A stretch of DNA of 59,541 nucleotides from Isotricha intestinalis. Its lineage: Eukaryota > Ciliophora > Litostomatea > Vestibuliferida > Isotrichidae. Below are positions 1-10,100 of the stretch, piece after piece; within the stretch, counting starts at the first letter, position 1; each line of letters opens with the position of its first letter. The DNA lies in the NCBI GenBank assembly GCA_023807065.1, contig JAJJLU010003530.1, forward strand, positions 1 to 59,541, given 5' to 3'. A model generated the notes under the pieces. That model was not told the origin of the DNA, made no database searches, and was given only the letters and a program-made list of their open reading frames with translations. A program made the translations under genes and the position numbers.

Positions 1-58
1 AATATTTTTTGAAATATCATTTACTTTTATTCTAATATTATTTAATAAAGCAATCATA

Positions 59-2618
59 TTATTTCTTTTTTTCATTATCATTAATTGCTTCAATTAAAGT
101 AGTATTTGTTTGAAGTCTTTTAGCAATAAATTCTTCTTGTTTTATAATATCTTCTAAATTATCTTTAATTAATAAATTTGTATAATCAGTTAATAAAGAG
201 TTTTGAGTATTTAATGCATTATCTACCATAATTTCAAAAGCATTATAAACTTTTTCAGAAACTGATAATTGTTCTTTAATATCATAATATGAACCAATAT
301 CAATTTGTTTAAGTTCAGGTAAAGATTCTATTATTGTCTCTGTTAAAAGAATTGTTGAAGAATCAAAAGAATCAAATAATTCTTTATATTCTACAATTGC
401 TGAATTAATTATTGTTTGAGACTCTTTAATTAATTCTTTTTGATTTTCTTCATTTGATGAATTTATTTCATTATTCAATGAATTTAGATTACTTATGGTT
501 TTTTCAATTTCTGGAAAAATTAAATTAAAAGCATTTTTTGAAGCATTTTTAATTTCATTTAACAAATTATTTAAAGGCAAAAAAAATATATCTGATGCAT
601 CATATAAATTAGTGATTAAATTAGAAATATTAGTCAATTCTTCTTGAATAGATTTTTTCCAAGTATTATTATATAATCTTTTAATTAAAATATTAGAAAT
701 ATAATATAATCCTCCACTTATTTCATCAATAACATCGTTATATTTTTCATATGAATTTCCTATCGGAATGTCAAAATTTTTATTTAAAACAATTTTTTCT
801 TTATTTCCTATTTTATAATATAATAACATTATTAACGTTTCATTTCGAGGAAAATAAGTAATTTCAGCAACCATTCTAATTTTAATTCCACAAATATTAG
901 TTTTAAAAATACTAAAAGAAAATTTCCTAGGATGAGTAAAACTATCTATTTTTAATTTCCTATTTCTTTCACTTTTTATTTTATTTAATTTACTTTTTTT
1001 ATCAATTATGAAATTTTGAAGATCATAATTTTCATACTTTAAATCTTGAATAAGATCTTTAATATTTTGAGAAAGAGTTTCATTAATATTAGTTTGAATT
1101 AAACTAATATTAGATGAAGTTTCAGAGTAAATTGATCTGATAGGAAATTGTATAATATTATCTTTTTTACCTTCAATACAAATTGAATCCTCACATTCAT
1201 CATCAATATTTTCTTCACTACTCATTGAAGTAATTTGATTAGTTTGAATATTTTGAATCTTTCCTTGTGAATCAACCTCAATTTCTCTATTTGATTTAAA
1301 TTGACTTCCTTCTAAATTAATATCATTTACTGATATTTCATGATCTCTTATTTCATTTAATATTACTTTATCATCTTTTTTTATATATTTATTTGTTACT
1401 CCTTCTTTTTGTAATCTTCTTATTCTATCATTTTGATTGGGTGAATATAATTTTTCAGACACTGATGGTATTACTTTATTAACAAATAATTTTAAATTTA
1501 TAAATAATTTATTACTTATATTCTGTGGTTTTTGAATTTCATATAAAGTTCCGTTTTCATAAAATTTAAATTTAATCACTGGATGATCATTATGATAATA
1601 ATTATCATCATATATTATTTCCTCATTCTTTATTTCATTTTCATTTTCACTTTTACTTTCATTTTCTTCGTTAAAAAATAAATTTTTTTCTTTTCGAGTA
1701 TAATCACACTCTAAAAGATTTACTCCACCTTCATATATTTCTTCATCATTTTTTAACGTGATTTTACTTAAAATCATAGCAAAACCAGAAAATAAAATAG
1801 AATTATCAGAAAGAGTTTCATTATTATATACATTTCAATAAATAATTAATTTTTGTAGTTTTATTAATTTGTTCATTTCTTCTTAAAGAACTAGAATCTT
1901 CTAATACATTTATAGTAGAAGTAAATTCTATTCCTTGATATTCCCACATTTGATTTATTTTTCTATCAATTTTAACAATAATAATTTCCCCTGAACCAGT
2001 CTTCAATTCTTTTTCTTCATCACATTTACCTTCACAACGACCATCATTATTTTTTTTGAGAAGAAAATATATTACAATTCCAATTATTATATTTGAAACT
2101 ATTATTAAAATAAATTTTAGTTTTGATTTTTTTTTTCCTATATTTCCTTTCTTAGGTGAATTAACTTTTATCTTTTGATTATATGAAATTATAAAATTTT
2201 GATTTTCTTTTTTATCATCAGGTACCTTTTTAAAAAAGGTTGTTTTTGTGTCTGAGATTTCGTTATTTTCATTATGATTTCTTACAATTTTATTTTCATT
2301 ATTTTCTGTTTCTGAATTAACTTTTTCACATATTTCATTTTCATCTTTACAACTTTCAGAAAGATCATTCTTCTGAATTTTTATTTGATTTTGAGCAAAA
2401 TCATTTTTATTATTTTCGTTTTTAATATTTGGAGAATTTATCCTTTTTTTCATAAAATTATTTTGAAGAAATTGATTTAGAGTAATCTTTTTCTTTTCTT
2501 TTAAATCTTCGTTATTCTCAGAAGGATTATCTTCAATTATTTCATTGCTTGCGTTTTGATTATCATTATTTTGTTTTTCATGATTTTTTTGTGACGTTAA
2601 AATATTGTTATCACTCAT
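59..2618 (-). CDS. One-pass membrane protein, two open frames joined by a frame break, probably truncated by the window edge
   Basis: The minus strand carries two adjacent open frames, 2618-1824 and 1777-59, that read as one protein. The first encodes an Asn/Glu/Lys-rich cytosolic segment (about residues 1-165), one membrane helix (KFILIIVSNIIIGIVIYFLL, about 167-186) and a short Cys-containing stretch. It then enters a domain with a W-E-Y-Q-G motif that continues without loss of character into the second frame, where codons upstream of the first ATG (V-Y-N-N-E-T-L-S-D) already look coding. The switch needs a +1 shift at an AT repeat near 1824; no GT...AG intron of suitable length is visible. 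The second frame ends in a long helical, coiled-coil-like region. Its TAA at 59 follows a seven-base homopolymer; in another frame the protein would stay open to the left edge. No family recognised. It could be a pseudogene, a programmed frameshift or a sequence with base errors. Confidence 0.6.
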
Positions 2619-2660
2619 TTAAATGGTTCAATTATATTTGTTTTAATAATATTTTAAAAA

Positions 2661-2717
2661 CCCTAATTTTGGTTCATCAAAAGATAATTCATCCCTAATT
2701 TTATTTTTTATCCCTAA
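2661..2717 (-). promoter_or_regulatory. Three CCCTAA (TTAGGG on the minus strand) motifs upstream of the minus-strand start at 2618
   Basis: CCCTAA occurs at 2661-2666, 2693-2698 and 2712-2717, all within 100 nt upstream of the ATG at 2618. Runs of three C or G are rare here. The same AAACCCTAA string occurs at 7036-7044, about 130 nt upstream of the dynein-like gene. The motif resembles a telo-box, or a relic of telomere-like sequence. A regulatory role is a guess. Confidence 0.25.
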
Positions 2718-4540
2718 AAAATAAAATATTTTTATAAAATTTCAAAAAAAAAATAAATTTATATAGAATTATTTTTCTATCACTTTCATTTTCTCCATTA
2801 AAATTATTAAAAACATCACTTTGATAATCAAATGCCGTGTCACTCAAATAAAAAATAATAATAGAAGAAATTTTAGAAATGTCGTCATTATTAGAAATAG
2901 TTAATGATCTCTTATAATATGTATTGCAACATTTTTTTCTAAAGTTTTAAATTTTCATTTTTAGATTTATATACATTCTTTCACTGATAAAATATTCAAT
3001 AAATATATTTATAATTTCTAAAGATAAAAGCATTAATTCTGTGTTTTTATAATCATTATTAATCAAATCAGCTATTATTTTTATTAATTATAAATTAGTA
3101 TATATATATTGTATCACTTCTTTATCGTTTGATAAAATTATATTTATTATTGTTCTTAAAAATTCTCTTCTAAAATCTACTTCAGGGATAATTTGAAAAT
3201 AATTGATTTAATATTTTAAAATCAAGGTTCAATAATTAATTCTTTTTTATTTGATAAATTTTCAATTGAATAATTATTAATTAATTTACATATTAATTTT
3301 AATGAACTATAATCAAGATGAAAAAAATTTAAAGATTTTCAATAATTTTTATATAAAGGAATTAATTATAAATTTTTAATATTTTCATAAAATAAAGTTC
3401 TAATATTGACATTTTTTCTTCATTTTCATCTTGAACTGTAACACCAAATAAATATGCAAAAATATATGCAATAATTAAATATTTTTTCAGTATATAATAT
3501 ATATTTTCCAACTTTTGATTTTATTTCAATTGAAAATTTACCATTTAATTTTAAAATATTTTTACTGTTATCCATTTTATAATATTCTTCATTGAAATCT
3601 TTTAAAAATTCAACTAAATTTTCAATAAAATTGATTACTTTGAATTAAAGTCCAAGAATAAAATATAATATTTTTTTTATATAATAAAAAATCTATGTAA
3701 ATATTTAATATTTGGTGAAAGTTGAATATTAGAAATTTTTTCAGAATCTAAATTCTTATATTTTTTATATTGATAACATAACATTAAAATTAATTTCAAA
3801 TATATATCATTAAAATATATAATATAATCTTTATCTTATATATCATCACCTGAATTAGTATGTATAATCATAATTTGCATTATAAAAAAAATTGAATTAT
3901 AGTGTTCATCATTTTCAATTTTGGATAAAAATTTACTTAGTTCTTGAGATATATTAAATATTCTATTTATTTTATTAAAGCATGATTTTTCATATATTAA
4001 ATTTCTAATTAGTTTTAAAATATTATTTTAAATTTATTGTTATATTCATTTGAATTTAATATTCTTGATAAATCTTTTTAAAATATTTCAATGTATAATA
4101 ATAAATCCGGATATTTTTGAGAAATTTCTTCTGTTATTTCAATAAATATTAATGTTAATTCATATTGAATATTAAATTTTAGTTTTTTATTTTTTTCTCA
4201 TTTTTCATCACAAAATATTTAAAAACATTTTTGTAAAATATTTGTACATTCTTTTTGTACCATTAATTTTTAAATTATTTAAAAATATATTTTGATTTGG
4301 TTTTTGTTCATTTTCAAAATTATTGTATTGAATAATAATTTAGTAAATATTTATTTTACTCCTTTAACATTTATTTATTCTATAATTTACAAAGTAAAAA
4401 TATTTTCATTAATCATTTTCGTCTTTTTAAAAATATTTTTTATATAAAAACAATAAAGTATTTTTTAAATAATTTTCAGAAAAATATTTCAACAAAATAA
4501 TTTTTATTAAAAAATTTTAAATTTCTCATTTAAAGTATTT
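2700..4540 (-). pseudogene. Decayed protein-coding gene with many stops and frameshifts
   Basis: No long open frame exists here on either strand, yet the minus strand carries stretches of protein-like codons in shifting frames. Around 4260-4020 one frame reads as a helical protein interrupted by isolated TAA and TGA codons, for example LTLIFIEITEEISQKYPDLL followed shortly by TAA. Around 3640-3440, 3430-3370, 3300-3220 and 3190-2950 further coding-like pieces appear in other frames, such as INFIENLVEFLKDFNEEYY and VDFRREFLRTIINIIL. Several stops sit where CAA to TAA changes would explain them, as expected of decay toward A+T. The original protein was probably long and alpha-helical; I cannot name the family. 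Limits are approximate. A functional gene hidden by many introns is less likely, because stops fall inside otherwise continuous coding stretches. Confidence 0.6.
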
Positions 4541-4588
4541 TATTATTGTAATATTTAGTGTTTTAAAATTAATTCCTATATTTATTAA

Positions 4589-6772
4589 ATGGAAGATGAT
4601 ACTTTATTAATTCAACTTTTAGATAAATTTCCAACAGGAATAATGATATTATCAAATTATAATAATAATGATTTAAAAAAAGAAGATAAACAAAATAATA
4701 AATTAAATGAAATAATATTCGCAAATTCCTTTATAAGAGAAATTTTCCAAGAAACTTTTATAATAAACACAGAACAAGAAGATAATCATAATATAAATTA
4801 TTTGAATAATTTAAAGAAAGATTTAATAAAATTTAGAAAATGGGAAATAAATAAATTATCAGAATTAACATTATATGATTCAATATTTAACAACAATAAT
4901 AAAGATTCAATAGAAACTTATTTTTCAGATTATTATATGATATATGTGAAAATTAAATTTATATCAAATTATATTTTAATATCTATTGATAATTTTGATA
5001 ATGAAAGAGTTGAATTAAGGAAAAAAATAATTAAATCTATTTCTTTTCAACATTTAACAACTATTCATCATGAATTAAATAATCCTTTAAATGGATTAAT
5101 TAATATCATTGAACAAGTTAATCCTAATATTATTCCTCAAATTAATTTATCAGTTTTTTTAATTAAAAGAGTAATTAAAAAATTTATTTTATACAGTAAA
5201 TCAATATTAGATAGTATTCAAATGGGAAATAATATTTTATCTATAATCAATTTAAAATTTGTAATTGAAAAAATTATAAATAATATGAAAATATTATTTG
5301 ATTATAAAAGAATTAAATTAAATTTAAATGAAGGATTTAATTTATTAAATAATTTCTTGTTTAAATGTGATGAATATTATTTAAAGGAATATTTTAAAAA
5401 TATATTTATGTATTTATATTATATTGTCCATAAAGATGAAGAAATATATTTATTTTGTAAATATGATGAAGACCTTTATTCTCCTCAATTAATAATTTCT
5501 TTTAAAAAAAAGGAAAAAAATCATATTAATTATTTAACTAAAGAATCATTAAAAAGAACAATAGATTTTTGTGAACATTTAGAAATTAAAGAAACAGTAA
5601 AATCATTAGAAATAACAAAAGAAATATTAGAAAGAATATCAAATATATTAAATTGTAAAATAACATTTGATTTTGATGAAGAAACATATTTAGAATTAAA
5701 TTTTGAAACAATAATTAGAAGAGATTGTTTTGAACAAGATTCAAATATGGAATCAGATATAAATGAATTTTCAAAAAGTTTTATTCTTAAAGTTCCTATT
5801 TTTGGAAATTATGATACATTTAAGAATTTAAATAATAAAGGAATAATAAACAATACAAAAAAAATATTAATTCAAGAAAAAGGAAAAGAACAAAATATAT
5901 CAATTCAAAATACTGAAGATAATACAATTCCTAATTCAAATATAAATTATGATAAAATAAAAAAATTAACTCATTTTAATATTATAATTGAACCAAAGCA
6001 ATCATTAATTTCAAATAAAAGTTTAAAATCATTAAAAAAAATAGATGATATAGTAGAATTATCAAGAGATCCAATAATTGATCATTTAAAAACACCAAAA
6101 AGAAGTAAATTTGATAATTCAAATAATTTATTTTTTCATCAAAATAAATATAATACATATATTAAAAAAGAATGTTTATCAAAAGTTTTATCAAGAAATA
6201 AATCTCTAAAAACAGTGTTAAGAAGTAAATCAGGGAAAACATGTAATAAATTTATAACTTTTTCATTTAAATTAAAACAAAATAATAATAATTCTTGTTT
6301 TTATAAAGTAAAAACAAAATTTAATTCAGATAAAAAAACTTATTTAAAAACAGATTTATCAAATTCAAGTTTTTCAATAATAAAAAAAAAAGAAAATGAT
6401 ATTTTAGTAGTTGATGATGAAGAATTTAATTTAAATTGTATGAAAAATTTATTAAAATTAGAAAAAAATAAAGCAGATTATGCAATTAATGGAGAAGAAT
6501 GTGTTAAAAAAGTTATAGAAAATCCTAATTATAAATTAATATTTATGGATGTTTATATGCCTATTATGGATGGTTTACAAGCAAGTCAAAAAATTGAAAA
6601 TTTAGTTAAAGAAGGAAAAGTCAATAAAAAAATTATTATTATTATTATTTCTGCTCATTCTATTGAAAGTATTCAAAGTCAAATTAATAATATTCATATT
6701 ATTAAAAAATTTATTCAAAAACCCATTACAAGAAAAAAATTACAAAGTGTTTTATCTGATTTTTATTTTTAA
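4589..6772 (+). CDS. Hybrid histidine kinase with intact receiver and degenerate ATP-binding region
   Basis: 727 residues. Residues about 150-215 form a dimerisation/phosphoacceptor helix with an H-box (IHHELNNPLNG; the phosphoacceptor would be His161). The following catalytic-ATPase region (about 235-380) keeps the general fold pattern but lacks the usual signatures: the N-box Asn pair is replaced (KNIFMYLYYIV), no DxGxG is visible, and the GLGL box reads SLEIT. A low-complexity linker with basic segments follows (about 400-595). The C-terminal receiver (about 603-727) is intact: acidic pair Asp609/Asp610, phosphoacceptor Asp654 in MDVYMPIMDG, a Ser in the SAHS motif and the conserved Lys-Pro in QKPI. 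No membrane helix or PAS domain is evident, so it is probably soluble. Phosphorelay kinases occur in ciliates, amoebae and fungi. It may act as a phosphatase or acceptor rather than as a kinase. The start is the first in-frame ATG. Confidence 0.85.
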   Translation: MEDDTLLIQLLDKFPTGIMILSNYNNNDLKKEDKQNNKLNEIIFANSFIREIFQETFIINTEQEDNHNINYLNNLKKDLIKFRKWEINKLSELTLYDSIFNNNNKDSIETYFSDYYMIYVKIKFISNYILISIDNFDNERVELRKKIIKSISFQHLTTIHHELNNPLNGLINIIEQVNPNIIPQINLSVFLIKRVIKKFILYSKSILDSIQMGNNILSIINLKFVIEKIINNMKILFDYKRIKLNLNEGFNLLNNFLFKCDEYYLKEYFKNIFMYLYYIVHKDEEIYLFCKYDEDLYSPQLIISFKKKEKNHINYLTKESLKRTIDFCEHLEIKETVKSLEITKEILERISNILNCKITFDFDEETYLELNFETIIRRDCFEQDSNMESDINEFSKSFILKVPIFGNYDTFKNLNNKGIINNTKKILIQEKGKEQNISIQNTEDNTIPNSNINYDKIKKLTHFNIIIEPKQSLISNKSLKSLKKIDDIVELSRDPIIDHLKTPKRSKFDNSNNLFFHQNKYNTYIKKECLSKVLSRNKSLKTVLRSKSGKTCNKFITFSFKLKQNNNNSCFYKVKTKFNSDKKTYLKTDLSNSSFSIIKKKENDILVVDDEEFNLNCMKNLLKLEKNKADYAINGEECVKKVIENPNYKLIFMDVYMPIMDGLQASQKIENLVKEGKVNKKIIIIIISAHSIESIQSQINNIHIIKKFIQKPITRKKLQSVLSDFYF

Positions 6773-7174
6773 TTTTTTTAAATGCTTTTTTATGTTTTTT
6801 TTCCTCTTTAAGAGGAGGGTTATAATTTAAATTAAATAATTTGTATATTTTTATATAATTTTATAATATTGAATCATTTCTTTTAATATTGTCATTAAAT
6901 TATAAAATTAGTTAATAATTTTTTTAAATAATTCTAATTTAAAATAAATCTTAAAGAAATTTAAATACTATGATATTGGTAAAATTTATTTGAACTTTTT
7001 CTCACAAAAAATAAAGCAAAAAAATTTTCTAATAAAAACCCTAAGAAAAGATTTCAAATAAACCAAAAAAAAAAATTTCTCCAAAAAAAAAATAAAAAAA
7101 ATAAAAAATTTAAATATAACTCCAATAAAAAATTAATTAATAAAATAAATAACTTCCAAAAAAAAAAGAAAAAA
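6773..7174. other. Intergenic region upstream of the dynein-like gene
   Basis: About 400 nt of A+T-rich sequence. The last 150 nt before the ATG at 7175 are strongly A-rich on the + strand, the usual leader composition in this window. A single AAACCCTAA lies at 7036-7044. No RNA gene or open frame is visible. Confidence 0.5.
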
Positions 7175-10100
7175 ATGGAACCAAACAAAAGTCAAAATGA
7201 TTTTTTAGAAAACTTATATTTAGATCCTATAAAATCTTTAACACTTCAAAAGAAGACATTTCGTAAATTTCGTATAAAAGAGCCAACAAAAGAAGAAGAA
7301 GAGAGTACAAAGATTTCGGTGACTGAAATTGATAAAAAAACAACAAATCAAAGTGCAGCATTAGGAAATGTAATAATGCAAAATTGGGAAACAAAAAGAC
7401 AAATTCCAAAAGATCTTCCTTCTGAAATGATGCAATTTCCAGTTTTGATTGATAGATCAAAAATAGCTTTAAAAGGAAAAAAATTAAAACCAATAGATAC
7501 AAATAATATTAGATATGATTTTAGTAAAAATAAACTTTTAGATGAAGGAAATAAAATTATTTTATCTTCTTTACCTAGTCGATTAAATCAACAACATACT
7601 GAAATTATAGCAAAAGATAATAATCAATTAAATAGTATTATTGAAACAGAAGAAGAAAATAAAAATTTAGTTTTAACTGAAAGTGTTCCTTTGCATTTAC
7701 CAAGTAAAAAAAAAGAACATTTGAAAAAAGAATTAATTGATTTTTCAAAATTTAATAAACATTTATATTTAAGAGATAATGATTTCTTATATGCAAAAAG
7801 AGTTGGTGGTCCTGTTGATTTTGTTCTTTGTACTTATCAAGATATTAATCCTAAAAGCAAAAAAAATTTACCTCAAATTATAAAAGGGAAAAAAGTAAGT
7901 AATGTTAGGAATAAAAAATTATGTGAATATATTACTATTTCTAAAAATACTGTTACTCAAAGTCAAAATGGTAATTTAACTATTTATTCTGTTCAAGAAT
8001 GGATTGATAATTATAAGAAATATAAGCAATTAATGAATATTTCTCTTTTTAAAAATTTCAAAAATGCAAAATTATTTGATTTATGGAGGAGATTTTATCA
8101 AAGAACAAGAAGACAATTTTACACTGATAAATTAGCAAAGAGATTTTTTTTAATAGATGAACATTTAAGAAATGGAATTTTTGGAGTAAGAAGTATAATA
8201 GAAGAAATAAAGACAAATAATATATTTGAAATGTATCAACATACATCATTATTATTAAATAAATTTAAAGAAGCTCATTCAGATTCATTAAGAGAAATCG
8301 ATCATAATATAGAAGCATATAGATTAAGAATTAAACAAACTGTTTCTGAAGCTTGTGGAAAAAGTTATCAAGCTTATAAAGAACTTAAAAAAATTACTTT
8401 AGATGATAATGCTTCTACTGATCAAAGTTCTAATACTAAAGGAAAAAAAGATGATGGAGCTAATATACAAAACTTTATTAAAGATGCTATTCCTTATGCT
8501 CAAGATGCTACTAGAAAAACACATTATAAAAAATTATTAAGATATATTAGAGTTATTGATTATTTATTCAATGAAGCTAAATACCAAGTTATTGATTTAT
8601 CTCTTGGTTTATTAGATAAAAAATTTAAAAGATTATATGAATGCTTCGTTAATAATTTTGTTGATCCTCCTCTTATTATTACTAAAATTTTATGTATGAG
8701 TGGAAATATTTTCTATAATCCTTCTATTAAATTAATTAGTGAAGCTATTTTTGATAATTATATTCAAGAAACTATTTATTGTGTTATTTATAAAAAAAAT
8801 TTCATTGATCCTTCTGAATTTCAACAATATATGTCTGTTTTTGAAGAAGTTTTTGATATTTCAGTTGACCAAAATGCTAATTTAAATACAAGAATAAAAG
8901 AATCAAAAGCTATTTTAGATAAATTTAATACTATTAGAGAAAATTTCGATAAATGCCATGATGAATTAAATAAATATGCTGATAGCTTAGTTCCTATTTA
9001 TAGAACTTATTTAGAATATAATAAACTCAATTTTAAAAATTTAGAAAAAACTTCAACTCCAAAAGAACTAAAAGATTTATTAGATGATTTCAAAGCAAAA
9101 GATAAATTTATAAAAAGTTTAAAACCATTTAAAAATATAGGTTTATTTCAATTTCAATTAGACGATTTATTAGAAATGATAACAGAAGCTCCAAAACAAT
9201 GGTTAGAAAAAATAAAAATAGTAATTCCAAATGTATTAGTAGCAAAAGAAAATGCATTAATAGAGAAATTATCAGGATATGTAAAAGAATTAAATGATCC
9301 TGTTGAAAATGTTGAATCATTTATAAAATTAAAGAAAGTAGTTGAAAAATGTAATAAAGATAAACCTAATACAGAAGAAGCTTCAAATGATATAATAGAT
9401 TTACAACAAATATTAGAAAATAATAAAGATATTAAATTACAAGAATATGATCAAAAATTAGCAACCGAATTAAAAAGTATAAGTGTAACATATGATAGAA
9501 AATTAGATGGTCAATCATATTTTATAGATAATAATATTTCTTCATATAGAGGAAAATTAAAAGCTGAAATAGATAGATTTGATCAACAAATAAAAGGAAT
9601 GATAAGTGAATTAAATAATGAAACATTAAATAAATATAATGAAGATACTTTTAATGCAATAGATTTCTTAGAAGAAAATTCATTAAAAATTCAAAAATGT
9701 GTTAGAGAAGAAGAAAAATATAAACAAGAAGAAGAAGATTTAGAAGTAGATCCTCTTTCAAGAAGTAATTTTACAAATTTAAGAGATTTGGTTTATGATC
9801 AAGAATTAAAAGTAAAAATTTGGGGTTCAGTAAGAGAATTTCAATTTAAGAAAAGTGAATGGGAAAAAGAACAATTATTAAGATTAAATATTCCTAAAAT
9901 GGAAGATTTAATTAATTCATGGATTGAATTATGTGATATATGCATTAATGATTTAGATAATCCTGGTGTTCCAACAGAATTAAAAAAAAGATTACAAGCT
10001 TTTCAAGTTTTAATTCCTGTTTTTAGAGCTTGTCAAAATCCAAATATTCAAAATGTTGAAAATTTATTAAATATATTAATGGATTTATTAAAAACTGAAA

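Noticed and set aside
1712..1825. Intron from GTATAT to TTTTAAG in the left-edge membrane protein gene
   Set aside because: Its length (65 nt) does not restore the downstream frame, and the interval itself looks coding.
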